The position numbers and the translations under genes are program-made. Below are positions 33,401 through 48,400 of a stretch of 64,000 bases of DNA, piece by piece; within the stretch, counting starts at the first letter, position 1; every line of letters begins with the position of its first letter. The notes under the pieces are model-generated. The model searched no databases. It was not told the DNA's origin and saw only the letters and a program-made list of their open reading frames with translations. The DNA lies in contig JAUJYZ010000322.1 of the NCBI GenBank assembly GCA_033675265.1, forward strand, positions 20,224 to 84,223, given 5' to 3'. This DNA is from Actinostola sp. cb2023. Its lineage: Eukaryota; Cnidaria; Anthozoa; Actiniaria; Actinostolidae.

Positions 33401-36400
33401 ATAATTTATACTGTGTAAGATAAAGGACAGTTTACATCCAGTTTTGCACCAAAGGTTATGCAGTGTTTGTAGATAATTTATACTGTGTAAGATAAAGGAC
33501 AGTTTACATCCAGTTTTACACCAAGGTTAAGTAGTGTTTGTAGATAATTTATACTGTGTAAGATAAAGGACAGTTTACATCCAGTTTTGCACCAAAGGTT
33601 CTGCAGCGTTTGTAGATAATTTATACTGTGTAAGATAAAGGACAGTTTACATCCAGTTTTGCACCAAAGATTATGCAGCGTTTGTAGATAATTTATACTG
33701 TGTAAGATAAAGGACAGTTTACATCCAGTTTTACACCAAGGTTAAGTAGTGTTTGTAGATAATTTATACTGTGTAAGATAAAGGACAGTTTACATCCAGT
33801 TTTGCACCAAAGGTTATGCAGCGTTTGTAGATAATTTATACTGTGTAAGATAAAGGACAGTTTACATCCAGTTTTACACCAAGGTTAAGTAGTGTTTGTA
33901 GATAATTTATACTGTGTAAGATAAAGGACAGTTTACATCCAGTTTTACACCAAGGTTAAGTAGTGTTTGTAGATAATTTATACTGTGTAAGATAAAGGAC
34001 AGTTTACATCCAGTTTTACACCAAGGTTAAGTAGTGTTTGTAGATAATTTATACTGTGTAAGATAAAGGACAGTTTACATCCAGTTTTGCACCAAAGGTT
34101 ATGCAGCGTTTGTAGATAATTTATACTGTGTAAGATAAAGGACAGTTTACATCCAGTTTTGCACCAAGGTTAAGTAGTGTTTGTAGATAATTTATACTGT
34201 GTAAGATAAAGGACAGTTTACATCCAGTTTTGCACCAAAGATTATGCAGCATTTGTAGATAATTTATACTGTGTAAGATAAAGGACAGTTTACATCCAGT
34301 TTTGCACCAAAGGTTATGCAGCGTTTGTAGATAATTTATACTGTGTAAGATAAAGGACAGTTTACATCCAGTTTTGCACCAAAGATTATGCAGCATTTGT
34401 AGATAATTTATACTGTGTAAGATAAAGGACAGTTTACATCCAGTTTTGCACCAAACGTTATGCAGTGTTTGTAGAAATATTTATACTGTGCAAGATAAAG
34501 GATTTTATAGCACTTTTGTGCTTTGGAAACAACACTACATATCAATCAATAGATATTATTCTTATTATTGATTTACTAATGGTAATGGTAATATATATAT
34601 ATATATACAGTCATTTGCAAAAATTCTGGCCGCCGCGAAATATCAATATATCGGGTGCATTATGGGTAATTAAATAATACTATTTTGAGTTTCCTAACTT
34701 ATTAAATGAAGCAAAATTTACAAACAACAAACGTACATGTAAGACTAAAATAAACATTATACTAAATATTTCTACCAACTTTGCTGGCGTTAACCCGCTT
34801 TAAGGGGAATTTTCGATTATTTAATTACCCATAATGCACCCGATATATTGATATATTGATATATCGTAGCGGCCAGAATTTTTGCAAATGACTGTATATA
34901 TATTATATATATATATAATATAATGGCTGTTCTTATATTATTAGCACATTTCACATATATATTGTCACAATGCGCTTTACAACCGATGGAGGACTTTTTT
35001 GGGCTGTATATGAAAGGATGGCGGCCAAGCAGCTTACAATCATGATGAGTTAGACTTAGTACATGTGTGTGTATGTTAGTAGATGTTTTGTCTCTGCCAA
35101 GAGACTTATCAGTGACCTTTCGATTAACCAACTCGTTGAGCATTACATTGTAGACATTATTCAAGTTCATTGTAGATATTATTCAAGTTCATTGTAGATA
35201 TTATACTTGATTCAAGTTCAGTTTTATTTCACTTCAGAAGACTTTTTGATTCTAAGGGTGCGTTCGATTGACGCTATTCCAGAATAGGTACATGTATACA
35301 CAGAATAAACACTTGGATGCTTTTACATGTATTTCAGCACATTTAAAATTCCAAACTGTTCCTTGTAACTTTATTATGATACCACAAGGAATTGTTTCAT
35401 TTTACAGTGGACAGTAGCTGCGTGACAGCGATTTAAGGATGTTATTTCGTGTATTCCTATTCTGGAATATGGTCAATCGAACGCACCCTAAATCTGTTTC
35501 AACTAGTTTCAATGGTTGAAAAGCCAATAAATAAACTAATAACACCACTTTATAAAACTCTGTGAAAGGAGTATAAGAATACTTCCTTTCACCCTACACC
35601 TGTTAATGCAAATGAAGCCCATGCAGCTGCTAAGTTAAGATAACTAAGATGATTGCACATTTTAATATCAGCTTAGTAAAAGTAATATAGTTTTGTTCAG
35701 TGTTCTTGAAAGGCTTTCTTTACATTTTCCTGTTCAAAGATTTTGCATTTGCACACTAATTCTGCTATATGTTGTGGTTTAATTTTTCCCACTGGTTCAA
35801 ACTTTTCTGAGGGTTGTTCTAAAGTTAGGTTTAGGGTTTTATGGTAGGTAAGTTATGTGTTTAGGTTAGTTGTAAAGGATTAAACTGAAAGGAAGTGAAT
35901 TAAGAAACCAAAACAATGGACTATAACAAATTTAAACCAGTGGAAAATTTCAAACCACAACATATATATTATGTACATGTATAATCTCTATTTTTATTGA
36001 GAGATATTTTGTGTTTATAGTAAATCTTGCATGTACAATTGTTGTACTCCTACATGTACTTTAGACACCTTTACACTCCTTGACAAAAGACCATTTACTC
36101 ATGTGCGCTGCCTACAAAGCGAGAGGTCCGCAGTTCAATCCTCAGGGACCTCACACACATGTTCTCTCTAATCCATGTAGCTTCAGCTTTAAATACCCGT
36201 AAAAAGGAGCACTGATGGAGAGAGGGGAGTAAAGTGCACACCATCGGCCTCAAGTTTCTCACAAGTTACCGACATGAAATAAAGTACTTTACTTTACTCT
36301 CTATTTGGTGTAAATTATGTACAAATACCAATGAGAATGAGTAAAAAAGATGACTTTGGACAATAGAAACTTTGTTACAGCTAATTTATGTCATGATTGA

Positions 36401-39400
36401 CCACAGGCAGCCCAAGCAGTATACTTGTGGGTGATTTTAGAGTATTTTTTAAAATGTTTCGAAATGTAAAAATATTGCTCAATAAACTGACATTCACCTT
36501 TATTTACATTTATTTTGTGTTTATTTGACGTTCCGGAGTCTTTTAGTGGTATTGTCAAATAAACACAAAATAAATGTAAATAAAGGTGAATGTCAGTTTA
36601 TTGAGCAATATTTTTACATTTCGAAACATTTAAAAAAATACTCTAAAATCACCCACAAGTATACTGCTTGGGCTGCCTGTGGATTGACCAGTAAATCGGA
36701 AACATTCAAATGAAGTTTTGAAGTCTGCATACTTGAAATGGAAAGCCTGTTTGAAGTACCCAAAATGCATCCCCATATTTTGTGCATTCTTTTACAAAAT
36801 GTATAATAAAAGAGCAAACGAGTTATTATAGTGTGATGAAAATAAAACCAATCAGCATGCGAGAAATGCTACAGTTTGTCACCTTGCACGTGAACCAATC
36901 AGCATGCGAGAAATGCTACAGTTTGTCACCTTGCACGTGAACCAATCAGCATGCGAGAAATGCTACAGTTTGTCACCTTGCACGTGCACGCAGAGATTTC
37001 CAAGGTTTTCACTGTAAATTTTTTTTTTTTCTCCACCTGAATAGCTTGTTCCTTTGACAAAATATATAATAAACAACTTATTAGTCTGCTAAGCAACTAA
37101 TGACCTCTATTTATTACACAGGGCTATTTGTTTATATCAGTACTCGTCAGTGCCAATAGTGAACTCATCAAACTCATCATCCAAAACATCAAGAACGACC
37201 TCTCCAGTCGTAACTCCATATTCGTCTGCCTCGCCCTCCAATGTATCGCAAACATTGGAAACCAAGAAATGGTCGACCAGCTCGGTTCTGAAATTCCTAA
37301 GCTTCTTGTGTCGCCAGATACAACGGACAGCGTGAAGCAGTGTTCGGCGTTGTGTGTGCTGAAGCTGTTCAGGCTCAAGCAGAGCATCTTGCCACCTGGG
37401 GAGTGGACGTCTAGGATTGTGCAGTTACTCAACGATAAACATTTGGTGCGTAATATGATAATCATGTCCAGTACCTGCTGATAGTTTTTTTTTTTTTTTT
37501 TTTTTTTACCTGCTGATAGTTTTTTTTTATTTTTTTTATACCTGCTGATAGTTTAAGAACTAATACCATCGTCAGTCTAAAGTAATAGAATACATATATG
37601 TTTGTTTAAATGCCAGGGTGTTGTGACATCAGCTACCAGTCTAATCCATGGCTTGGTGTATTACTATCCTGATGAGTACAAAGGCTGTATACAGCTGGCC
37701 GTCTCTAGACTAAGCAGAGTAAGTATCATCCTTAGGAACCCAGGGTGTATATTCTGTCGCTCGTTACTCGCTCCCAGAGAAATACCCCTGGGAACGAAGT
37801 GTGTTGGAACTTGTTCCGGAAGTCAAAATTACTCTCATTTCTGATTAAAGAAAGAAAAATAAAAAAAATAAAAAAAATAATTGACCCCTTAGCCCAAAAG
37901 TCGTCAAAGCTTTGGGTCGACTATTTCAATCTACCAAGAAACCAATCCTGACTCGCTCTCACTCAATCATTTTCCCTATTTTAAAACTTGCTAAAATTTC
38001 TGTTGTGTTGTTTAGATTGTGACCTCGTCGTACACAGACCTACAAGACTACACCTATTACTTCGTGCCTGCGCCATGGCTTTGTATCAAGTTGCTGAAAC
38101 TGCTGCAGAGTTATCCTCCTCCTGGTATGCAGTCCTTACTATTACTTGTTCAATTATTATTATATTAGTAATGTAGTTCGTAAGGTTTCATCAAGCGTAA
38201 AAAGACTCGGAGAAAATACCGAACCCAGACGGGATTTGAACCCGTGACCACCTGGATACTAGTCAGGCGCTCTAACCACTGAGCCACTGGGAACTCATGT
38301 GATTAGGCAGGTCTTGGATACTAGTCAGGCGCTCTAACCACTGAGCCACTGGGAACTCATGTGATTAAGCAGGTCTTGGTTCGTATTAATACTATTATAT
38401 TTAAGTGCAACTATTACTTGTTCAATTATTATTATTAAAGTGTGACCTTGAATATTACAACACTAAAAACTGCTGTCAATACTCCAGTTCCGAGTTGTTA
38501 GATACCACTGTACACCTTGACAACAGACGCATTTGCACAGCCTCAATTCAGTGTAAATTATTCACAACTACCAACAAGAATGCAAAAAAATGATGATGAT
38601 GATGATGATGGCGTTGATGATGATGGCGTTGATGATGTTGACGTTGTTGATGATGGTGATGATACATGTTGTGTTGATGATGGTGATGATACATGTTGAT
38701 GATGATGTTGATACATACTGTACATGTTGTTGATGATGATGTTGATGATTGATGATGATACATGTTGATGATACGTTGATGATGATACGTTGATGATGAT
38801 GCATGTTGTTGATGATGATGTTGATGATGATGATGATGGTGATGACGTTGTTGATGATGGTGTTGATGATGATGACGTTGTTGAGACATGTTGTTGATGA
38901 TGTTGACATTTGTTGATAATATGATGATGATGGTGTTGATGATGATGATGAAGGTGATGATGATGATGACGTTGTTGATGATGATGGTGTTGATGATGAT
39001 GACGTTGTTGAGATGATGATGACGTTGTTGAGGATGATGTGTGTGATGATGATGATGATGACGTCGATATGATGATGATGATGGTGTTGATGATGACATT
39101 TGATGATGATGACATTGTTGATGACATTGATGACATTGATGACGTTGATGATGATGATGGTGTTGATGATGATGACGTTGTTGATGATGGTGTTGATGAT
39201 GATGACGTTGTTGATGATGATGGTGTTGATGATGATGACGTTGTTGATGACGTTGATGACATTGATAATGATGATGGTGTTGATGATGATGACGTTGTTG
39301 ATGACGTTGATGACATTGATAATGATGATGGTGTTGATGATGATGACGTTGATGATGATGACGTTGTTGATGATGACATGTGTTGATGATGATGATGATG

Positions 39401-42400
39401 GTGTTGATGATGATGTGATGATGATGGTGTTGATGATGATGGTGTTGATGATGATGACGTTGATGATGATGATGATGGTGTTGATGATGATGACGTTGTT
39501 GATGACGTTGATGACATTGATATGATGATGATGTGTGTTGATGATGATGACATTGTTGATGATGATGACATTGATAATGATGATGGTGATGATGATGATG
39601 ATGGTGTTGATGATGACGTTGTTGATGATGATGGTGTTGATGATGATGACGTTGTTGATGATGATGGTGTAAATGATGATGACGTTGATGATGATGACAT
39701 TGTTGATGACGTTGATGACATTGATGATGATGATGATGGTGTTGATGATGATGACGTTGTTGATGATGGTGTGATGATGATGGTTGATGATGATGACGTG
39801 ATGTTGATGATGATGGTGTTGATGATGATGTGTTGATGATGATGTTGACGTTGTTTGATGACGTTGTTGAAGATGGCGATGATACATGTTGATGATACAT
39901 GTTGTTGATGATAATAATAATGATGGTGATGATACATATTGATGATACATGTTGATGATGATGGTGATGATACATGTTGTTGATGACGTTGATGATGATG
40001 ATGGCGATGACTAATATTAGGAAAATCTTGTTTAATTATCAGATGATGCAGCTGTGTCGTCCAGACTTCACGAATGTCTTGAAACTATCCTAAACAAAGC
40101 TCAGGTGGGTGTCGGCCATCTGATCACAAACTACAAACCTGACCACTAAAATAATATGCAGTAGAACCGGCCACTAATTCAAACTCCCGAGGGAAACAGA
40201 AAACAGTTCGAGTTAGCAGGGGGTTGAGTTTTTATTATTTTTATGATTACAAACATTACAAATAATAAATTTGACCCTGATTAGAGCGAAGGGAAAATAA
40301 AACTATTTCTTGTTGTTGTTGTTGTTTATTTTTATTAAAGTTAGCGGGGAGTTCGACTTATCCGAGTTCGAGTTAGCGGGATTCTACTGGGCGTAATATT
40401 GATGTATTTGTGTCTTTGTCTTGGTAAGGAGCCTCCAAAGTCCAAGAAAGTACAGCATTCTAATGCACGAAATGCAGTGTTGTTCGAATGCATCAACCTT
40501 ATAATTCACATGGACAAGTAAGTAGCTATACCCTCGACACAAGAGTGCTGATAGAGGGAGGGGGGACGGGGTAGTGAGTGAATATTTATTTGTTAAATGA
40601 CCTTGATTCACTCAAGGTAGTTAAGGCCTGGGTTTGACCTTGTTTGACCTTGAGGACAGAATGAAGAATTGCTTGACTATGGAAATACATTTTCAACTCA
40701 TATTTATATATTTTGTTAGTTTTGACATCCTTAAAATTTTGGTTTGCTTTTTGTGGTGGTCACGTGATCTATGACGTCATAATCCAGAAAAACACTAATT
40801 CGTGGATCCGCTTTCCAGTTTTGTAAGTGGCAAAAAAATTAATATCAAAATCAATGCTTCTAATAGAGCTGAATAACATGCTGCGTAGAGATCTTGTACT
40901 GTTATGTTGGTAAAAAAAATATTAAGGAAAATTGTTTAAAAGTTCAGGTCACGTGACCTGTTTTAGCAAATATATCCTTAAGTGTTAAAGAAAATCCCAA
41001 TCTCTATGCAGAGGTTCATACAACTCGGCAATTGAAGTAAGATAGATACATCAGCTGGTATTTCTAAATAAAACTCGTGAGCGGAGAATAAAACGAATTT
41101 TGTATCAATAACTAATGACATCACGTGGTCACGTGATCACTCTAACCCTTAAAATGAAGTTAAGTATAATTGTCCTAACGTTTTCTATAATTGTGCCAAG
41201 TTTCGTTTAGTTAATTCTAATCACAACGTTTAAACGTCAAAAACAATATTTTTTTCATTTTTTGCTCCTGACCCAGGCCTTAACTACCTTGAGCAAATCA
41301 AATTGCCACTGAATCGTAGAATCCAGCAACCAGCTGTTGCTGGATTCTATTGTACATGTTGCCACCTTTCTTGGTTAGAAAATGTGTCTTTGTGTGTTTG
41401 TTAACTTCTACAAAAAGGTGACCATTACACGCCTGTTCGAAGTTTGGGCCGGCTGTTTCCATCCAAATCGATAGAAAGACCAGGGCGTGGTTGTTCGAAA
41501 GCGGGTTAACATGTAGCAATTCTAGCTATTTGACTGGATGAGAGGCTCTATTTAACCACAATTAATAATATTAATAATTAATATTACTTTTCAGTGAGCA
41601 GAGTCTGCTGATCAGAGCCTGCAATCAACTTGGTCAGTTCCTGACCCACAGAGAAACAAATCTAAGGTATGACGGGAGTTTTGTAATTATAGAGGGGTGT
41701 TGTGTGGACCCAGCTTTAGTTGTCCCCACTGCCTTACCCACCCCTTCCTTCTATGTCCCACTGCCTTACCCACCCCTCCCTTCTATGTCCCACTGCCTTA
41801 CCCACCCCTCCCTTCTATGTCCCACTGCCTTACCCACCGCTCCCTTCTATGTCCCACTGCCTTACCCACCCCTCCCTTCTATGTCCCACTGCCTAACCCA
41901 CCCCTCCCTTCTATGTCCCACTGCCTTATGCACCCCTCCCTTCTATGTCCCACTGCCTTACGCATCCCTCCGTTCTATGTCCCACTGCCTTATGCACCCC
42001 TCCCTTCTATGTCCCACTGCCTTACGCATCCCTCCCTTCTATGTCCCACTGCCTAACCCACCCCTCCCTTCTATGTCCCACTGCCTTATGCACCCCTCCC
42101 TTCTATGTCCCACTGCCTTACGCATCCCTCCGTTCTATGTCCCACTGCCTTATGCACCCCTCCCTTCTATGTCCCACTGCCTTACGCATCCCTCCCTTCT
42201 ATGTCCCACTGCCTAACCCACCCCTCCCTTCTATGTCCCACTGTCTTACCCACCCCTCCCTTCTATGTCCCACTGCCTCACCCACCCCTCCCTTCTATGT
42301 CCCACTGTCTTACCCACCCCTCCCTTCTATGTCCCACTGCCTTACCCACCCACCCCTCCCTTCTATGTCCCACTGCCTCACCCACCTCTCCCTTCTATGT

Positions 42401-45400
42401 CCCACTGCCTCACCCACCCCTCCCTTCTATGTCCCACTGCCTCGCCCACCCCTCCCTTCTATGTCCCACTGCCTCACCCACCCCTCCCTTCTATGTCCCA
42501 CTGCCTTACCCATCCCTCCCTTCTATGTCCCACTGCCTTACCCATCCCTCCCTTCTATGTCCCACTGCCTTACCCATCCCTCCCTTCTATGTCCCACTGC
42601 CTTACCCATCCCTCCCTTCTATGTCCCACTGCCTAACCCACCCCTCCCTTCTATGTCCCACTGCCTTACGCACCCCTCCCTTCTATGTCCCACTGCCTTA
42701 CGCACCCCTCCCTTCTATGTCCCACTGCCTAACCCACCCCTACCTTCTATGTCCCACTGCCTTACCCACCCCTCCCTTCTATGTCCCACTGCCTCACCCA
42801 CCCCTCTCTGCTGTACTTCATGCTCTTGTGTTAATCTTCCCTGTTGGACAGGTATCTTGCCTTGGAAGGTTTGTGTCTGATGTCCAACAGCGAGTTCTCG
42901 GCTGATGCTGTCAAGAAACACCAGGAAACAGTGATGAGCGCACTGAAGGTGATTCTATCATCATTGTAGTCATCATTCATCATCATCATAAATCATCATC
43001 ATCATCATTGTAGTCATCATTCATCATAAATCATCATCATCATGACAGACGTGTATCATCATTCGTCATTAGCCATCATCATTGTTGTAGTCGTCATTCA
43101 TCAGCATCATTCATCACTATCATCCTTCATCAGTCATCACCATTGGGGACCTTAACCTTGGTGGATGCAAATGATGATTAGTCATCACAATCATCAGCAG
43201 CAGCTACATGTAGCATCACTACCACCTTAGTACCAGTAACCATCATCATCATCATAACATTACTAGTACTATCATCACTACCACCAACATCATTTTGCTT
43301 CTCGCTATAAAGACATCCTTCACTCACCCGTTTGTGTTTCATTCTAGACGGAGAGGGATGTCAGCGTGCGTCAAAGAGCTGTGGACTTGTTGTATGCTAT
43401 GTGTGACAAGAACAATGCAGAGGAAATTGTTTCTGAGATGCTTACGTACCTGGAGACCGCAGACTACTCGATCAAGGAAGAGATGGTGAGAAATAAAATT
43501 TTATTCTGGGTTCTGGTTTGTGGGTGGGTGGGTTTTTGGAGTTCAATTCCTGGCCGCCTTCATGTCCTTGCCCCCAGTGAAGGCAAATAATGAGATTCAA
43601 GGACTTTTAATATGTAGCTAATTGAAACCAAGCAATAGAATACTCTCTGGTTGATAGCACATGAAGGGCAGTGTTTACCTGCCATTTGAAGGCAGATAAT
43701 GAAATTCAAGGACTTTTACCAGCTGATTGAAACCAGGCAATAGAATACTCTTGGGTTGATAGCACATGAAGGGCAGTGTTTGCCTTGAAACCAAGCAATA
43801 GAATACTCTCTGGTTGATAGCACATGAAGGGCAGTGTTTGCCTGTCAATGTGACTAACTCTATTGAATTGTGTGCAGTCATGAATAGAATGGTGACAGCT
43901 GACCTCCTCCCTCACGATCTCCTTCCCCCTGACCTCCTTCCCCCTGACCTCCTTCTCCCTGACCTCCTCTCCCTGACCTCCTCCCCCCCTGACCTCCTTC
44001 CCTCCTTCCCCCTGATCTCCTCCCCCCTGACCTCCGTCTCCCTAACCTCCTCCCTGACCTCCTCCCCCCTGACCTCCTCCCCCTGACCTCCTTCCCCCTG
44101 ATCTCCTTCCCCCTGATCTCCTGCCTGACCTCCTCCCCCCTGACCTCCCATGACCTCCTTCCCTTGACCTCCCCCCTGACCTCCCCCCTGACCTCCCATG
44201 ACCTCCTCCCCTGACCTCCCCCCTGACCTCCTCCCCTGACCTCCCCCCTGACCTCCTCCCCCCTGACCTCCTTCCCTGTGACCTCCTCCCCTGTGACCTC
44301 CCCCCTGATCCTTTGTTTTTCCTTCTCAGGTCCTTAAAGTAGCCATTTTGGCAGAAAAATATGCCACTAACTACATGTGGTATGTGGACACCATCCTGAA
44401 CCTCATCAGGCTTGCAGGGGATTATGTTAGCGAGGAAGTGTGGTACCGCGTCATCCAGATTGTCATCAACAGAGACGACATACAGGGGTACGCTGCCAAG
44501 ACGGTATTTGAAGCGTTACAGTCTCCCACTTGCCATGAAAATATGGTGAAAGTTGGAGGATACATTTTGGGAGAATTTGGAAATCTGATTGCTGGGGATC
44601 CACGCTCTAGGTAAATTAGAAGATTTGGTCGTCCCTTTTCTTGATGTTGTCTTTCGTTTAGTTTTTCATATTCTTTGGTTCCTTTGGTTTTTACTTTCTG
44701 TTGCATTGACATGTTTGTTCCATGTCTTTATTCATCCTTTCTTTATTTTGTTTGTTCTTGTGTTTTCTTATTATTTTCGTATTTCCTTCTATGCTCTGTT
44801 CATTTTCCTTCATTTCTTTTTTTCTCTTCCTTCCTTCTTTTCTTGCTTCCTTTCTCTCTTGCGTCCTTCCTTCCTTCTTTTCTTTCTTGCTTCCTTTCTT
44901 TCCTTCTTTCTTTCTTTTCTCTTTCTCTTCCTTTCTTTCTCTTTCTTTCTCTTCCTTTCTTCCTTGCTTGCTTCCTTGCCTCCTTCCTTCCTCCATTGCA
45001 TTCTCAGTTCCTTCATCGCTTCCTACCCATCCTCCGATCCTTTCTTCCATCCTCCCATTTTTTCTTCTTGCCTGCCTGCCTTCCTCCCATCCTCCCTTCC
45101 CTTGTTCCTTCCTTCTTTCTCAACAAACTTGCTTCCCATTTTCTACCATTCATCTCTTCCTTTCAACTATAACACATTGCATCCTATTTCTTTGTATTGT
45201 GTCTCATTAAAGCCTTACTCCACATTATTCATCCGCAGTCCAATGGTCCAATTCCAGCTCTTGCACAGCAAGTTCCCACTGTGTTCGCATGCCACCAGAG
45301 GTCTTCTCTTATCCACATACATCAAGTTTATCAACCTTTTCCCAGAAATAAAACCATATCTGCAAGAGGTACGTTAACTATCACATGCCACTATTGCAAG

Positions 45401-48400
45401 CCTCGATGTATTTGTTTGTTTGTTTGTGTGTTGCAAACTCAATTGTTACTCGTGCGAAGGCCGGCGCACGAGTCTAGGATTCGAGACCATATTTTATATT
45501 TTATTTTTTATTTTTTATTCGTGGTACCAGTCGCGATATGGCAAACAGAGACAAAAAGTCTGGCCACAAGAGAGATTACAAAGCACAAACCTATCAGGAA
45601 GCACCGGAGGTCAAGGGGCAAAAATCTAAGTGTATTCTCGTCTAAATTTAGATTGAAATGATGCAATAACCTTCTACATGAGTCTGACGCAGGCTATTTT
45701 TTAAGAGCATTATCAGAACCATCTGACCTATGCAACCTCAAGACGTACCAAGTACGTACTGATTCGAGATCTTTATCTATGCGACTCGTACCACAGGCAT
45801 ACATGTAGATTATTACCCCGTAGTCAAGGGACTTGTGTGTTGCTGGAGGCCCATAGTGCGTCTTTCATGATGAACTGCACTGCATCTCAGAACGCAATCG
45901 CACCAGGGCACGAGTGAACGCTCAATGAGCGTCTAGTTTTATTTATTTTTGCATGCCTCGATGTTGTGTTTGTGCGATCTTGATGGTTTTTTCATCATAA
46001 TACATGAACCCCTGTTGCTTACAAGAATGCATGGTATATTACTACAATGTAGGTCGGCAACATTTCCAAGGACTACAATCTAGTTGTAGCAAATAAGTGT
46101 TAGGCTCAGCAAACCAGAAAAATCCTGGGGGGGAGACGTGGGAACAAGCGACACCGATTGTGCCACTAGCGTCAGTGCTGGATGTGCTAGCATTTTGTGC
46201 TTTGAAGCAACTAATGATATGTGATATCTGTTTACGTTGACATGCATCCACTTTGTCGTAATCGTCGAGAGAAGATTCTCGAGCATGACAAGGGACGTCA
46301 GAATAGAAACAATATTTTTTTCCAATACTCCTGTCATTGTTGAGACAGCAATGAATTCATGATTAAATGCCTTGTCGAAGATGGTTCGGGAAGTAGTCCA
46401 ATTTCGAGTTGTTTCAGAGCACATTTGTTCAACCTCAATCTCCATCAGAGAATATTAAACTTGTGGGAGTTGGTATTTGTGAATACCTACATATTTATTT
46501 ACACTGAATTGAGGCTAAGACTGACCAAATGCCTCTTTAGTCAAAGAGTGCAAAGCTGTCCAAACAACTTGTGATGGCAAGTTAGTAAGGGCCACAAGTT
46601 TGTAAGTGTATTTCACTTTTATGTGTTACCCTCTTGAAATAAAGTCTTCATCATCATCATCATCATCAGTAAAAAAAAAAAAAAAAATCGATTTCCAGCC
46701 GTGGTGGCTTCGGTGCACCCGCGATCCTCTCCCACGTCAGTAGGGGGGAGTTTGGGGGAAATCGACACCCTAACGGGCTGAAAACTGAGCCTAAGGTTAG
46801 TAGTTATAATACTGATTTGAATTTTTTGGTTTCAGATTTTGAAAAGTGATTCAAACCTTCGTAATGCAGATGCTGAGATTCAACAACGAGCCTTGGAGTA
46901 CTTTAGGCTCAGCACTGTCGCGTCACCAGATGTTCTGGTACGTAGAATACTCCAGTATAGATGTTGAAATGATTTTAACTTTCTTTATCAAATTCATTAA
47001 TAATTCATGAGGAGGAAAATACAATAGAAATCATAGCCGTGGAAGAAATCTACAAATCAGATACAGAATAATTTGCATACAGTTTTTGTGTCTACTGCTG
47101 AGAGCCAGCTGTAGACACTATGTCATTGAGTTTACAGGAAGATACTTCATGTCTGTCGAAATTAGTGAAATGTCACTATATATATTGATAAAGTAATATG
47201 TACGAAATCTGACATGAAGTATCTCCAGATGTAAGTCCGTCCGTAATGTTAACAAAAGAAAGAGAAAAGACTGGGAACTAATTCCCGAATTACGGTCGTT
47301 TCGCCACCATGACAGAACGCATTTGCCCAGACGTATCGCCTATACAGTGTACATGTATATATGGGAACTCTCACATAAGTTACATATTTTGACATTTATA
47401 ACTAGCAGTTAGAAATGTTAGTCTTCTTGGTCTAAGGTTCACCAAATAAAACAGTCGCTTTAACAAGGTTGACTGAAATGGACTGTTTAATTATATTTTT
47501 AGGTTAGGTCTGGGATATGGTATGGAAAATTTAACTTTTAGGTCCGGAATTGGGTCAGGGTTTTGAGGTGTCCGCGGCACACCCCTACCCGAAAATTCCC
47601 AGAGTAAATCCCCCCCCTCTCTCCCGGAGTCTGTGCAGGTTGTAAGTTGTCAATTTTTATTTTCAAAGGCCACAGTCCTAGAAGAAATGCCACCGTTCCC
47701 TGAGCGCGAGTCCTCAATTCTTGCAAAACTCAAAAAGAAAAAACCAAATGCTGTAAAAGACAAGGATGATAAAGTAGTAGAGATCGCTGAGAAACCGACG
47801 TCCAATGGACAACTACCAGTCGCAGAAACACCACCGCCAATAAACATTAATGTAGGTGATGTAATGTGATGATAATGATGATGATGATAATGATGGATTA
47901 TGATGGTGATGATAATGTTGATGGATTGTGGTGGTGATGAATTGATAATAATGATGATGATAATGATGGATTATGATGATAATAATGATGGATTATGATG
48001 ATGATAATGGTGATGATGATAATAATAATGATGGATTATGATGGTGCTGATGATAATGATGGATTATGATGGTGATGATAATAATGATGGATTATGATGA
48101 TGATAATGGTGATGATGATAATAATAATGATGGATTATGATGGTGCTGATAATAATGATGGATTATGATGATGATAATGGTGATGATAATGGTGATGATG
48201 ATAATAATAATGATGGATTATGATGGTGCTGATAATAATGATGGATTATGATGATGATAATGGTGATGATGATAATAATAATGATGGTGATGATTATTAT
48301 AAAGATGATAATCCAAAAAAAAGATGATGTTGGATGATGATGCTGTTGATATATGGTAGAGCCAATGCAACTGTTACAGAGCAACCACAATATTTCCAAA

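Noticed and set aside
33050..34495. CRISPR-like regular repeat array
   Set aside because: Units are contiguous 71/72-base tandem copies with no unique spacers, in a eukaryotic intron.
38221..38293. Functional tRNA-Thr gene
   Set aside because: Acceptor stem pairs at only five of seven positions, anticodon stem has a mismatch, the 5' half is duplicated, and a SINE-type tail follows.
38548..39975. Three overlapping minus-strand frames of about 460 residues
   Set aside because: Triplet repeat array in AP2A intron 6; all are compositional.
41945..42880. 311-residue and related plus-strand frames
   Set aside because: 32-base minisatellite without stops in any plus frame.
46080..46445. 121-codon minus-strand frame in AP2A intron 13
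   Set aside because: No domain, no splice context, opposite strand within an intron; possible decayed repeat.
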